From contig JBOZIK010000001.1 in assembly GCA_051453625.1 (NCBI GenBank), forward strand, positions 204,748,774 through 204,812,773: 64,000 bases of DNA. Reading direction: 5' to 3'. The stretch is from Welwitschia mirabilis (taxonomy: Eukaryota; Gnetophyta; Gnetopsida; Welwitschiales). The translations under genes and the position numbers were made by a program. The notes beneath the pieces were generated by a model that was not told where the DNA came from, did not search any database, and was given only the letters and a program-made list of their open reading frames with translations. Position 1 is the first letter of the stretch; each line of letters starts with the position of its first letter. Positions 1 to 12,545 of the stretch are shown here, piece after piece.

Positions 1-212
1 NNNNNNNNNNNNNNNNNNNNNNNNNNNNNNNNNNNNNNNNNNNNNNNNNNNNNNNNNNNNNNNNNNNNNNNNNNNNNNNNNNNNNNNNNNNNNNNNNNNN
101 NNNNNNNNNNNNNNNNNNNNNNNNNNNNNNNNNNNNNNNNNNNNNNNNNNNNNNNNNNNNNNNNNNNNNNNNNNNNNNNNNNNNNNNNNNNNNNNNNNNN
201 NNNNNNNNNNNN
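1..212. other. Assembly gap
   Basis: Run of 212 undetermined bases at the window edge. The 5' part of the family A element whose 3' end follows lies in or beyond this gap. Confidence 0.99.
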
Positions 213-1110
213 TAGTAGCTATGATTCAAGGCCACAAGATCACTATCCTCCCAAACCACATGACCGTAGTGACTAATCTTGGTGGTATTATGTGTATGCA
301 TATACATTTAGCTAGTAACATGGAGAACCATCGTGCTTAGAACACAACATTTAATGTACTAGCAAATTTAACTTTAAATAGGTAGGGCATTTTAATTACA
401 TAGTTGACACCTACCTATCAGATTTTACATGGAGGAATGATCTATAACATCATTTCATCCTTCTATAATAGTTATGTTATGATAGTACATTTATAGATAT
501 TAGTAGTATTTAGGCAAGATAAGTAGATGAACCTACCTACATTTATCTGAAGAAGACTTAAGATAATGATAGAGACTTAATAACGTTAGACTCTGGGATA
601 TCTGTGCCTTCTCTCAGCTATGTTTAGATGCTTCGACATATTAGAGCCTATAGATAAGTAAAAATTTATGCATAGATAAACTTTAGCTTGTTACCCATAG
701 CACATGAACATATAGATACTAGGAGAATTAGAAAGACCTTAGTTTCGGATATCTATGATTGACATTTTATAAAGCAAATTCAAGCCTTCTTGGTAGATAC
801 CACCAAAATCATCAAAGAGATTATAGACAAAGATATCTCTACATTAAAGTATAGGATCTAAATAGTTAATAGAAGAGTACAATACATTGAGAAAGAGCTA
901 TTGCATGTATGATAGTGCATCTTATAGATAGAACATAATGTGATAGTAGACCTACCAGAGACAGTTCAAGTATAGAAAGATAAGATGGTGTGGATGATTA
1001 CAACTTTACTTAAACACTATTTCCCTATAGATCTTGAGTATCCTCCCTCTTCTCCTCCTACACTTAAACTTGTCATTCATTAAGAATTCATCATGACTAG
1101 ATGAGGGGAG
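213..1110 (+). pseudogene. C-terminal relic of the family A post-pol ORF
   Basis: Coding relic homologous to 37250-38133 and 61620-62540. Shared landmarks are the block around CTCCCAAACCAC (near 270), the ACTCTGGGATATC block (near 590) and the C-terminal stretch at about 805-930. The last corresponds to the helical, charged segment of the better-preserved copy. It ends near 1090-1100 with the conserved GAATTCAT block. Many in-frame stops make it non-coding now. Function unknown; see the copy at 61280-62540. Confidence 0.5.
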
Positions 1111-1495
1111 TGACTTCTTTATGTTGTATTTTATATCTTTTCTCCATAGATTATATAAAGCCTATGATATAGGACTATTAATACCAATTTATTTAATCTT
1201 TATTTTTCTAAAAAAAACTTTTTATAGGATTCTTATTCCAATAATAATTTCTTATCCTGTCATCCCCTCCATCATCCAAACAACTACTAGGATAATAGTA
1301 TGGCCCATTACATTACATAGGTAAAATATTCAGTTATCTATTTTTAACTTTTTGGTCCTATGTTCTAAGATTCCTAAAAATATTTTTGAGTTTATTTCAT
1401 AGTTCTCTAGTTGATTTATTGTTAGATAATTTGGCTTGCAATTATGGTTATTCACCTACTTTTGTCAAGGACTAACAATGCTAAGTAGGAGGCTA

Positions 1496-2745
1496 TGTTG
1501 AACTACCAAATTATATGTATTATTCTGAGTAGTTTTGTAGGACATTAGATAGGTTTATCTTGAGTTTTAATGATAATGAAAAGCTAAGGAAAATGTTATG
1601 AAAACATGCAATCTTCATTACATTTGATAGCATTTCAAGCAATTTATAATACTTTCTATCTGAAGTAATTGTCTTACAATCAAAGAGATTAATGTAACAT
1701 AAGAAACACTTTATAAAAGTCCATTATTCACCTAATCATTTGGATGATCATATGGATGATAGAAATGCTTAAGCTAAGGAGGATACTTAGTGGATCAATC
1801 TACTAGCTGATTGTGGAACTTATATAATATGGGATCATATCCTATGATGTTTGGATAACCAAAAAAAATACTTGAAATAAACACTTTACCAAACTTCATT
1901 AAACTCTAGCCATGCAGATTGCATCTTCTTATGTGGTTGTTAGGGTTATTAGTACATCTATTTATATTTTTTTTATTTTGGAGTATATTTTGTAATAAAT
2001 ACCCCCTTCATTCTTGACTCCTCTTTGGCATCGATAATTCTTGTGATAAGAGATTAAAGGATAAGAAATCCATTCATTATTATTACAGATAGACATCTTC
2101 CTTGGTGTTCGGCTATGTATCATTCATTAAGGTGCTACTACTTTGTAACACAGATGTTGGTTCACTTCTGACCAAAAATATGTTTTTCTTTTAATATCTT
2201 ATAGTTTATATATCTCCCTTATAGTTTACATTACCTTTGATTTTGTAATAGCTTCTTTGATAATATAGATCATGAAGGCAACCTTTTTTAAGATTAACAT
2301 TATTAGTTTAAATGCATTTCATTTCATTTCCTAAATTAGCTTTACATTATTTTCATATTTGATTCAACATACTTGATAGCTTAGGTTTGTCTTAGTTTTG
2401 TAATAGCTTTTCTTAATTTATCTAAGTTATACAAGGTCGATCTCTATGATAGGTTGATTTTATAACTGGATGAAAGTGGCATTTAAAATTACACTTGCAT
2501 TTCATTTACATAGCGTATTCATTTGCATTTTTATTTTTGCATTGTTATTTTGTTCCATTTTAAGATTACATAGTGTTTCATTTTTAAAATCAATTTTCTT
2601 TATTCTTGCCTATGCCTTTAATGATATTATAACATCTAATTCATTTCCATCTATATTGGTGTATTGTGTTATGTAAAATCTATATACTTGTGATTTACAA
2701 GATCTGTCTAAAGATATAACATTTGCATAAATACATACTACAATG
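1496..2745 (+). repeat. Family A 3' LTR
   Basis: Complete LTR of about 1250 bp starting TGTTGAACTACC and ending near CTACAATG, a decayed form of the family end CACCGCAACA. Boundaries are set by comparison with the solo LTR at 10036-11264 and the 5' LTR at 24948-26184, both with target-site duplications. The purine-leaning AAGTAGGAGGCTA directly upstream is the candidate polypurine tract; the copy at 63829 has nearly the same bases. Confidence 0.8.
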
Positions 2746-5322
2746 CTTGCTATTAAAAGGTAGACCTTGAAAACTTTAACAAAATTTAATGATTACCAAT
2801 TTAATCAAATGGTACATTTAAGGAATGTCTGAGCTAGTTAATATATTATGCTTTTAGAATAGTATAAAGATTCATGATAATCACTAGTTATATGTATTAT
2901 TTTGAATAGACTTAATTAACATTAAAAAATATAACTAATTGAATATATTATATTCCTACTTAATGAAATGAATTTCATGATCCATCATTAATACTATTGT
3001 CTTTAATCATTCTAATAATAAATTGATATATACTAAGTAAACTTATAATTATTTTACTTTACTATAAGCTATTGTTTTCTTGTTTGTTTATTTATTATTA
3101 GTCTTGTTATTATTTTCAACTTATATACCTTTAGTAGATTTAATCGTTCTTGTTATAAATTTATAAAACAAATTATAAAGAAATTGGTAATATTCCAAAA
3201 AATATGACTAAATAATCCCTACAAATCTTATCTAAATTAAAGTTTTCACTAAGATGTTAAATGTGAATTCTTTCTCTTTACTAACCTACAGTTAACTAGA
3301 TCCTATTATCTAATTGAATCTATTAGAACGAGTACCTTTTATACCAATTATCTTTCAAAAATCCTACTTTTTACCTTATTAGTATTCATGATAAAAAATA
3401 AAAGTCCCATTTTTACAACAAGAATATGATGTAAATGAAGAAGAATTATTTACTAAGAAAATTCCTTCTTTATTAGTTCCATTGTTTAATAAGAGTTCCT
3501 AAAAGAAAGTGTCAAACTAATTGGATGGGACTAAAAGGAAGGATATAATAAACAAATTTATTGACTTTAGGTCAATAATTAGGGGCAAATTTAAAACAAC
3601 TGATCACACTTACAAGTTTGTAAGCATTTCCTTATACTATAATTTATATTCATCTTTGAGTAAGATTAAAGCATTATCATTTATGTTTTTGATGATGACT
3701 CATATCGATGACCTTTAAGAAGGTGAATTATCTATTATGTTAATATATACGACTATGGTTACATAAGTACATACTTTATCTGCTATGTGGCAATATTAAA
3801 GAAAACTTTTAAGAGATTCAAGTAGAGATATGAATCTAGAATTTGTTATATTAAAATACAAAATGAAAATATCATTAAATACAATCAAACATTCACTTAG
3901 ATCTTATGATGATTGACTAGGAAAATACTCTTATTCAAAATTAAATACTATGTATGATATCACCCATAAGAGATAAAGTTGATGTAGTACATAAATTCTC
4001 AGTAGCATCACCTTTCCTAAAATTATATAATGAGTGCAAATGTGAATGGCTTAATTATGAAAAAAAATAAAAAATAACATAGAAAACATCTTATTGCTTT
4101 TGCATCATAAAGTAATAAAAAAATAATAAGAGAGAAGAACAAGTCATAAAAGTTCATTTTTAGGCCATCACCTAATGATATATGATAATATTCTTGAAGT
4201 TTTCTCACATATAATTAAAAAAAAGGGATCAATGAATATTCTTCTATTACAATTTATCATAATGTAGTAGAACACAGCTATTACAATTTAATTAGGTCAT
4301 AATAAATCTATGATAGATTGTACTCCTTATTACGTACTACATCTCACTATGTTATAGGAAGTGATAACTCTTGGTTCTTTATTGATACTCATCACTAGCC
4401 ATTACATTATGATAATTAGAGTACAAGTTAAAATATAAGATTATGGCTATTGCCAATACATTGCTCAATAATAACTTATATCATAAGAATTTAAAGAAAT
4501 TTATCACAAGTCCTACCACACCATGATAACTATAAAGTATTAAAAAAATTATAAAAAGGATTATTAGGGTAAAAGAATTTTCATTTTATATCCTACACAT
4601 ATGCATAATTGTTATGCCATCCTATGAGGAACTAGACTTCCACATGAGAAAGGCAAATCCATGATCTAAAAGAAATATGTTCTAATCATCTACAATATGG
4701 ATAAGTTTTCATCCACTACTCTACTTAGCAAAAATGCATTTTTAATCATAGAAAAGATAAATATAGGGAATAGATACCATTTTTACTCATTTTTTAGATA
4801 TTTAACTTAATCTTATTCAATTTAAAGGAAAAAATAATTATTTAAGTTAAAAATCAAATTTATAAGAGCATAAAGAATTAGAACATTATGATTTTATTTT
4901 CTTCCTATGAAATTGACATCATTCCATCCATTTATTACTAATTTTTATTAGTAAATATATCTCTTTATTACTATAAATGATTTTGATGATAATTTTTTAT
5001 TTTTTTATGCTAAACAACTAAGTCATAAGTATAGGAGAAGTACCAAAACATAGGTTTTCAAATCTATGCCTTAAGAACCTCTTTTAGCTTTACAACCTAC
5101 TCCTCTAACATAAAGAACACCTCTAGAGATATGAAAAATAGAAGATGATGCTTTCAAGTAGTTACCATAATTCTAAAACATGACTATAGTATTGGCTTAA
5201 TGATAGTCTTTGAGGGACTTATTTAGAATTTAATTCATAAGATCTAGATTTGGTTTTCATGTTACTTCCATATGGAATACTACCCTAGTCAAGTGTAAGA
5301 ATTTTACATGAGAATGATTTCT
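2746..5322. other. Unassigned AT-rich stretch
   Basis: About 2.6 kb between the left family A LTR and the family B1 LTR. Only short chance ORFs are present, such as 3521-3718, with no motif I recognise. It does not match other parts of the window by eye. It may be decayed transposon sequence or ancient intergenic DNA. Confidence 0.5.
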
Positions 5323-6794
5323 TATTTACATGCAAAAATTAACATTTCAACCAAGTAAATTTGATTAATTTAGCATAAACAAAGATATTAAAATAGTCAA
5401 TTTAATACGCAATTATGTCTTTTACCCTTTTTATTATGAACGTTGAAATTATAGAATTTTTCAAAAAATTTTCATATTAATTTATACCTTCTAGAAAACA
5501 TATTGGAAAATTAAAAAAGTTAGTAGAAAATGCTAATGCCATTATCCAAGTCACTAACATCATTAATTTTTTAGACTAAAATGACTTCATTTTTTACATT
5601 ATCATGTCTTTTTAAGAAAACATCACATTTTACTTTTAGATTTAGTTGGATGTTAAATTATAATTAACCTTCAACTTTTGCAATACATAGTGGAGGTAAA
5701 AATTGACACATTACAACAAAATGTGATTGTAACAATGATAATGATGTAGAGGAAATATGGTATAACTTTTGGTACTAGCTACATCATGAATTAAAGGCAA
5801 TGTCATCACCTTTTTTTTTTAATAATAAGATAAGGAATCCTCCACGAAGGATACATAACAAATTTTATGACCTTCTCCTAATGTAATCAACTAAAAGTAT
5901 AACCTTGCATATGTAACCACCACCAACCACTACATGCTAAAGGTCATTGAGCCTTCCTTCATCTATAAGAAGGCATTAAATCCTTATTGTAAATCATTTG
6001 TGGTTGAAAAATTGTAATAGAAATACTTGAAGCATAAGGATATTATGGCTTTTTAAGCATCTTTCTTAGTAGTGTATTTGTTCTGAAGCTAGCTTAAAAA
6101 GTTCATTTAATGTAATGTATTTTCTAAATTAATGTAAGAATGAGTTATTCATTCTATCATTTTTAGTGCATATTAACATACTACTTTTAATCTTTAGGTG
6201 AGACTGTTTCTTATATTGAATATTATAGTAGTTATTCATTCTTCAATGTCTATTGCACCTTAAAATTCTATTTTAATCCTTAAATATGACTATATCATTA
6301 AAATATTTTAAATGGAATGAATTCTCTAAAGTTAAATTTTCTTTTATAGTCATTGTTATGTTATACATCACTATTATCTTTACTTTCCATGTTTATAAAG
6401 GACTATAAAGGATTAAAGTAATAATTTAATTCACCAACACTCAAGTGGTGAATGAGATTATGTTACCATACCTAAGCCATCATGGCTTAATGATTTAAAT
6501 TTTATGTTTCATGAATTACAAGAAATCATTATATTAAAGGTGGATTATTAGACAATCCAAACTAGACCTCTAGAGCATGTTCATTCCCCTATGTCTCTAA
6601 CTAAAGTTCACAAAATTCTCAAATTTTATTTTATATTTTGTTTTATTTCTATTACAAGATTGAAAATATTAGGTTTATTTTGTTAATTTTTTCATAAATA
6701 TCCCTATAGAAGAAGGACACTAGATCTTTGTCTAGTTTGCTTTATTGACATTCACCTTTGTACTACAACAAATAGTTTTTATATGAATAGATTA
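5323..6794 (+). repeat. Family B1 5' LTR
   Basis: LTR of about 1.47 kb starting TATTTACATGC. It is collinear with 18917-20335 over its whole length; shared blocks include GGCTTTTTAAGCA, TGTAATGTATTTTCT and GGTGAATGAGATTATGTTACC. It is followed at once by a primer binding site, and its upstream flank is unrelated to that of the 18917 copy. I therefore read it as the 5' LTR, with 18917-20335 as its likely partner. Confidence 0.72.
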
Positions 6795-6812
6795 TAGCAT
6801 CATTGTTAGGGA
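6795..6812 (+). other. Primer binding site, tRNA-Asp type (family B1)
   Basis: TAGCATCATTGTTAGGGA differs from a sequence complementary to the plant tRNA-Asp 3' end (TGGCGCCGTTGTCGGGGA) only by C-to-T and G-to-A changes. It sits immediately after the LTR, where minus-strand DNA synthesis would be primed. Confidence 0.7.
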
Positions 6813-7609
6813 TATTAACATAAAACCTTTTTAAAAGTGCATAATTTGTATTTCTTCTAAATTTTTTTAGTTTAGATTTTTATTTTTCTAGTATTTGGTA
6901 CAAGTTCATTTCTAGTGACACCCAAACTATTTCTTTTTTTTCTTTTTTTTAACTATTTATTTTATTTTCCCTTCTTTCTCATCGAGGGTACTGGTCCTCT
7001 TCCAATGAAATATAAGTTGCTTTGATTTTGAGTTTCATTTAGTTTTTATTTTAACACTAAAAATCATATTCATAATATGATATTTTTCTTGTAGAGCTAA
7101 TTATTTTTCTATAAGTTACAACTAAAACCAAGATCACAAAATTCAAAAAACTAAATTTAAATTTTAGAATTTTGTATTTTCTATGTAATTTTCTATAATT
7201 TTGCTATAATTTATTTTAGTTTCTATTTTTATTTATGAATTATAATGAAATTTTTAAAATTAAAAACATTTAGAATTTATTTTGCATAAGTCTTAGTTTA
7301 GTTTTTTATCATTTTTATTCTCTATAAATTTTTTCTATTATTCCATAAGTATAAGAAAATTTCACTAGCCCTATGAGCTCATCATTCTTTTTCCAAACTG
7401 AAATCTTCAATTTAATTAGCACCACCATCTTTCCTGACTAGTGCCATTGGCTTCTTTGAGTAAAACGCTTTAAGATTTAAATTAAAGATTTTTTTAATCT
7501 ATTTAAAACTTGTTTATCATCTAGTTCTTATCTAAACTAAGTTTAAAACTTTCATGCCTTGGATTTGAGATGAATCAAGATGAATAATTAAAAACCCCTT
7601 CAACAACAT
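6813..7609 (+). mobile_element. Family B1 leader with imperfect repeats
   Basis: Untranslated leader after the primer site. It contains two imperfect copies of a GGTACTGGTC..TCTAGTGAAACC-type unit, at about 6889-6930 and 6983-7013. The same unit follows the primer site in the B2 copies at 16797-16914 and, on the minus strand, 40800-40517. No gag ORF can be read before the copia insertion begins near 7610. Confidence 0.55.
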
Positions 7610-8283
7610 AGACCCCATTACTAAAGAAATGAAAGAACAAAGAATTCCATCAGAAAATTAACCTATTGAGTATTAGCAAATAGAAGAGTAAGAAGAATAA
7701 AATTTCACAAAATGAAAATTTTGTTTCTTCAAAACTCTTTGTAATCCTTATTACATTAAAAGGGATTGCATATAAATGCAAGTAGATCATTAAGGTTTTA
7801 TTAGGAGTTTTTTGTTTCCCTAGGTTTAAGACCATGATATGCATACAAAACTTAGCAATTCCCCCTATAACATGGAAATACACTTTCTTCTAAATAAAAA
7901 CTATTATATTAAGAGAAAGACATTGGAAGTGTGGCCTACAATAAAACCTCCTTAAAATATTTTTTATGTTAGAAAATTACTTTATTAAAAAAGTAGTAAG
8001 TTTACTACTACACATCCTATCGTAAATAAGACTTATTATGTGAATTACACATCTTGTAATATTAGGTCAAAAAATTACTACATATTCCATAAAATTAGGT
8101 TATAATTATACTAAAAATCACATATAATTAAGGCCAAGAGTAACTTCAAATAGAGAGTAATAAGTTAAATAATACCCATAATGTATTAGAAAATAAGGAG
8201 TTAAATTAACTCATTATTAATCTAAATTTGAATTAAAAGTATAAGAACTTCTCTTAACCACATATCTTTGTTTAAGTATCAGT
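7610..8283 (-). repeat. Probable copia 3' LTR region
   Basis: On the minus strand this AT-rich, non-coding stretch lies after RT and resembles a copia LTR in layout: short direct repeats of a GTAGTAAnTTACTA type near 7990-8100, then a pyrimidine-rich tail with TTTTATTCTTCTTACTCTTC near 7690. The 77-residue minus-strand ORF at 7650-7883 falls inside it and is probably fortuitous. No second copy is seen in the window, so the boundaries are guesses. Confidence 0.4.
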
Positions 8284-8915
8284 NNNNNNNNNNNNNNNNN
8301 NNNNNNNNNNNNNNNNNNNNNNNNNNNNNNNNNNNNNNNNNNNNNNNNNNNNNNNNNNNNNNNNNNNNNNNNNNNNNNNNNNNNNNNNNNNNNNNNNNNN
8401 NNNNNNNNNNNNNNNNNNNNNNNNNNNNNNNNNNNNNNNNNNNNNNNNNNNNNNNNNNNNNNNNNNNNNNNNNNNNNNNNNNNNNNNNNNNNNNNNNNNN
8501 NNNNNNNNNNNNNNNNNNNNNNNNNNNNNNNNNNNNNNNNNNNNNNNNNNNNNNNNNNNNNNNNNNNNNNNNNNNNNNNNNNNNNNNNNNNNNNNNNNNN
8601 NNNNNNNNNNNNNNNNNNNNNNNNNNNNNNNNNNNNNNNNNNNNNNNNNNNNNNNNNNNNNNNNNNNNNNNNNNNNNNNNNNNNNNNNNNNNNNNNNNNN
8701 NNNNNNNNNNNNNNNNNNNNNNNNNNNNNNNNNNNNNNNNNNNNNNNNNNNNNNNNNNNNNNNNNNNNNNNNNNNNNNNNNNNNNNNNNNNNNNNNNNNN
8801 NNNNNNNNNNNNNNNNNNNNNNNNNNNNNNNNNNNNNNNNNNNNNNNNNNNNNNNNNNNNNNNNNNNNNNNNNNNNNNNNNNNNNNNNNNNNNNNNNNNN
8901 NNNNNNNNNNNNNNN
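8284..8915. other. Assembly gap of 632 bases inside copia RT
   Basis: Undetermined bases. Most of the reverse transcriptase and RNase H of the copia element would fall here. The flanks are not duplicated, unlike several other gaps in this window. Confidence 0.99.
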
Positions 8916-9023
8916 TAATAGTGTAATGGCTTTATGCTATAAAAGTTCCTTAATTTTATGGACCAACTCTCATGCACCATTTTCTACAAGTGCATAGTAT
9001 TCTTCTTTCATGGCTTGCATCCA
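8916..9023 (-). pseudogene. Copia reverse transcriptase N-terminus (relic)
   Basis: On the minus strand from 9023 the frame reads WMQAMKEEYYALVENGA, a stop, then ELVH. This is the well-known start of the Ty1/copia RT domain (W..AM.EE..AL..N.TWELV). The stop TGA replaces the conserved Trp codon TGG by a single G-to-A change. The rest of the domain is lost in the adjoining gap. Confidence 0.85.
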
Positions 9024-9349
9024 CTAACTATGTAGTATGATATATTTTAAAGAAATTGATTACCATCAAAAGTTAAGTAAATTGCAACATCATCATGATA
9101 TGTATGCAAGCCATGTTTAGTTTTAGTTTTACCCTTTTAATTATCACAAAAATAATGAAGGGTACACAGTAATCAAATACTTTGATTTATCTCTAGGTAG
9201 TATCAAAATCCTTCAATCGAAGAACCTATTGAATTACTACTAGAACCATGATTAAGTGTGGTAAGAATGTTAAATTTCTCAATTCTGATAGGTTGGAATG
9301 CAATCATACTAATAGAAGAATAAATTGTTATTGGTGGTTATATCACCCA

Positions 9350-9620
9350 CCTTAACTATAGGAAATCAAGAATCCAATATGTTCACTAATTTAGAGGAAG
9401 AACAATCCTTTAAAAGATTAAATTGAAAATCATTATTGAAATTCTCTAAAAAGATGGCATCATGAGAAATGATGATCTGAAGCTGCTTTAAAAGATATAC
9501 TCAATAATCCTTATAGTCAATTAGGTATCCTATAAAGATGTTAATGTAAGTGTGTGCTCTAAATTTCTCATGATGCTCACATAGAATATGGATATAGCAC
9601 TTCTAGCAAAAAGCATAAAA
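9350..9620 (-). pseudogene. Copia integrase C-terminal and linker relic
   Basis: Minus-strand translation contains INIFIGYLIDYKDY followed by a stop and ISHDAIFLENF. It corresponds to the copia block in which CIFIGY..D.KGYRL..........SRDVVF.E follows the integrase core. It lies between the integrase core (9770-10030) and RT (8916-9023), as expected. Confidence 0.7.
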
Positions 9621-9769
9621 ATGGTTTAACTGTATTTTGTAACCATACCACTTTTTAGCTATAGGTACATCTTCTTTAATATATTAGCTAGAATTATTAA
9701 TATTTACAATTGTATTCATTGATTCATTCCAAATATAGGTCTTATAGCCACTAAAAGAAGTTATGAAAT

Positions 9770-11640
9770 GCTTTACTTCCATGATATTATGATTAAATTA
9801 CTCAATAATCCCATTTTACTAGGTCTTCTCATGGTAGGCATTCAAACAATGAATTCTTCTAGAAGTGAACAAGTCCTTAGACTTGGTATATGTGTACTCA
9901 TCATCATTATCTAAGTGAAAAATTTTAATTTAATAATTGGATTGATTTTCCACTTTAGTTTGAACATATTAAAAATATCCAAAGTTTGAGATCTACATTC
10001 TATGACCCATGTCAAATTTATTTAGGACTATTCATTATTATGATGCAAAATGATAGGTTTTTAATGGGGTATTTTGAGTACTTCTATAAGACTTTTAGAT
10101 AATTTTAAGTGAAAAATCATGATTATTAATAATCAAGGACAAAATCATGAAAATGCATAGTTACTAGCACATTTAAAGCTATTTCAGATCAATTTTGATA
10201 CTTTACATTTTTAGGAGGAATTAATAAGCTTTAAGGCTAATTTAACTTAATAAAGAACTTTAAGAAGAAAAGCCCCCAAATTGTCTCGATAATAGACGAG
10301 GATGATACCACTTTCATACTAACTAGGATGCTGAGTTAAATGATACGAATGCTAAATATAAAACTCTCATAATATGGCATCATTCCCACAATTGTCCAAA
10401 TGACAATCAAGATGACAATCTAATTTTAGTCAACGTATGAAACTTTACTTAACTTATGTGAGGTATCATGCATTTTATATGTGATGTTAGAATTTTAATG
10501 TATCTATTAAATTTACTATTATTAAAGTTTATTATTATTAATAAATACCATCCTCATCCTCAACTCCAATCATCCTAAGTGTATTAAAAATTCTCATGAC
10601 AAGAGATCGAAAGGCTGAAGGTCCATTTGTTAGTTGTAAAGAGGGATATTCCTTAGTACTAGATTGTGTCTTCTTCATTGAGGTACTACTTCTTTATAAC
10701 AAGATGTTGGTTCAACTTTTAATGGAAATCTTCTTTTAATTTTATTTATTCATGTGCATGTCCCTTATGTTTTATATTTCTTATGATTCTATAAAAGCTT
10801 TATTTATGATATAGGCCATCAAGGGAAATCCTTTTCAAGGTTGAAATCATTATTTTAGGATCTTATACTACATTTTACATTTTTTAGATTAATCATTGCA
10901 TGTTTTTCATATTCTATTTAATGTACTTAATAATCTAGATTGGTTTTGGTTAGTGATAGTTTCCTTAATTGACCTATATTATAATGACTAATCTCAGTGA
11001 TAAATATTTGATAATTAAATAGATATTGCATTTAAAGTAGAGCATTTGCATTTGCATAGTGTATTTACTCTTCTTTCAATGTTGAATTTAATTTTAATCT
11101 TTACTTTATGAAAATCACTTCTCTTTCTTCTCACCTAGTGCATTCTATAGATTACTACATTCAAGTTTACTTCATCTATATTAGTGTGGTGTATTTGTGA
11201 ATATGGTTGTGATTCATAGGATTTGGTCAAGGATGTTACATTTGCATAAATATGCACCACAACATTCATCAGTTAAAGAGATAAAATAATAAAATATATA
11301 GAGAGTAAAAACTAACATAACTCCATATAGATCACTGTGAATAAGTAAAAAAATAATTGATATGATGCTTACTTGATAAAAACTATTATCTAGTTGCTTT
11401 TCCTATAATAGAGGCTTTACATTAAGGAAAACCTTATAAAATGGATGGAAGAAACTAATGATCAATCTCACATATTACATTTAGTATATGAGGAATAGGA
11501 TGTTCTAGTTAAAATGCCATAAGAGTGAGGGAAAGAACTTGTCTTAAGAAACTATAAAAGTGATCTCTTACATTATAATACAATCATGAAGGTAAATGAG
11601 TTTTCCATTAATGTATTATTTCATAATTATTTATTGATTA
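9770..11640 (-). pseudogene. Copia integrase (relic, split by a solo LTR)
   Basis: The core reads LDNDDEYTYTKSKDLF and then NGIIE, a stop, FNHNIMEV. It matches the copia motifs L.SDNGGEY and QNGVAERKNRTIMEM, so the NGGEY glycines have become Asp by G-to-A change. The N-terminal half, with the GKA..-type block before the first catalytic Asp region, continues at 11265-11640. The two halves are separated by the family A solo LTR 10036-11264. Several stops; not functional. Confidence 0.8.
10031..11269 (+). mobile_element. Family A solo LTR with TTCAT target-site duplication
   Basis: A 1229-bp LTR (10036-11264) starting TATTATGATGC, a decayed TGTTG start, and ending CACCACAACA. It is flanked by perfect 5-bp direct repeats TTCAT at 10031-10035 and 11265-11269. 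It is collinear with the LTRs at 1496 and 24948. No internal sequence is attached, so it is a solo LTR left by LTR-LTR recombination. It interrupts the copia integrase. Confidence 0.92.
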
Positions 11641-11643
11641 CTA

Positions 11644-12159
11644 TTATAAATATCCATCGAGTGATTTTTCATGGAAAGAGAATAATATTCTTATACCAGA
11701 GTTGAAAGTGATAAAAGATGTAACCTCAAAGAAGAAACATATATACCATGAGAAATAATCTATGGAGAGAGTGATGTCTAGTGTAACTAAACCAAAGTAT
11801 TTCATTAGAACTAAAGTTCTATCCATCAAATAAACTTGACTTAGTGCTTTAACAAAGTCAAAAAAATAATCATTTCTATAACTCATGTGATGAGCTACAC
11901 CTATGTTAAGAATCCACATTTTTTCATAACCTATGTACTCAATCATGTTAATAAATTCAAATTTTTCAAAGACTACACTAAATTTAAAATTTTTAACATC
12001 ATCAAAGAAATTAGATTCTATAGTTACTACATTTGGATTATGTGTAAATGTCATCTTATCCCAAGAAATCCTATATAAGTTAGTGATATGATCTTATCTT
12101 CTACATCATAAGCACTGGTACTTGTTTTTCTTAAGAGTGATAATATTTTAAACATGCTT
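11644..12159 (-). pseudogene. Copia gag end, zinc knuckle and protease (relic)
   Basis: The minus-strand ORF 12054-11644 contains MWILNIGVAHHMSYRNDYF. This is the copia protease start W.LDSGASHHM in which the catalytic D-S-G has become N-I-G. The following residues VYLMDRTLVLMKYFG match the V.LAD....G.G block. Upstream, at about 12060-12140, lies a degenerate CCHC-like zinc knuckle with an HIT.LYRI-type tail. The open stretch of 136 codons is a chance survival; the active site is lost. Confidence 0.85.
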
Positions 12160-12259
12160 NNNNNNNNNNNNNNNNNNNNNNNNNNNNNNNNNNNNNNNNN
12201 NNNNNNNNNNNNNNNNNNNNNNNNNNNNNNNNNNNNNNNNNNNNNNNNNNNNNNNNNNN
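12160..12259. other. Assembly gap (100 N)
   Basis: Conventional 100-base gap of unknown true size. The sequence to its right repeats the protease start seen at 11870-12159, diverged rather than identical. Confidence 0.99.
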
Positions 12260-12545
12260 TCATTTCTATAACTCATGTGATGAGCTACACCTATGTTAAG
12301 AATCTATGTGTTTTTATAATGGATGTACTCATTCATACTAACAAAGTTAGAGTTGTCAAAGACTGCATTTGATTCAAAATTTTTGACATCATTAAGAGAA
12401 TTAGATTCTTTAGTAACTTTATTTGCCTTATTTCTAGACTTTATCTTATTCTAAGAAATCCTACAAAAGTCTATAATATGACTTTATCTTCTACATTATA
12501 ACTAATAATATTTATTCTTCTTAGGAGTGACAGTATTCTAAACTT
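12260..12545 (-). pseudogene. Second, diverged copy of copia zinc knuckle and protease start
   Basis: Collinear with 11869-12159 but clearly diverged. It again reads ILNIGVAHHMSYRN on the minus strand, here preceded by a stop (TAG) at the conserved Trp. A degenerate zinc knuckle precedes it near 12440-12510. It is either a tandem duplication inside one element or a second copia copy joined across the gap. Confidence 0.7.

Larger units (their letters stand above)
213..2745 (+). mobile_element. 3' end of a family A Ty3/gypsy element (Athila/Tat type)
   Basis: This is the truncated 3' portion of an LTR retrotransposon. It holds the end of the post-pol coding relic (213-1110), a spacer (1111-1495) and a complete 3' LTR (1496-2745). 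The order and sequence match the 3' halves of the family A copies at 36900-39231 and 61280-64000. The sequence just before the LTR is shared with the copy before 63829, as expected for two internal 3' ends. The pol region would lie left of the window. Confidence 0.75.

Noticed and set aside
2470-2676. Short hydrophobic ORFs resembling small membrane proteins (1121-1324, 2470-2676, 45206-45397, 38133-38351)
   Set aside because: Hydrophobicity follows from T-rich DNA (Phe, Leu, Ile codons). Several fall in LTRs or spacers, and homologous copies do not preserve the frame.
8268-8980. ORFs of more than 200 codons at 8268-8918 and 8279-8980
   Set aside because: Almost entirely undetermined bases; only the copia RT start at 8916-9023 is real sequence, and it is in a different minus-strand frame containing a stop.
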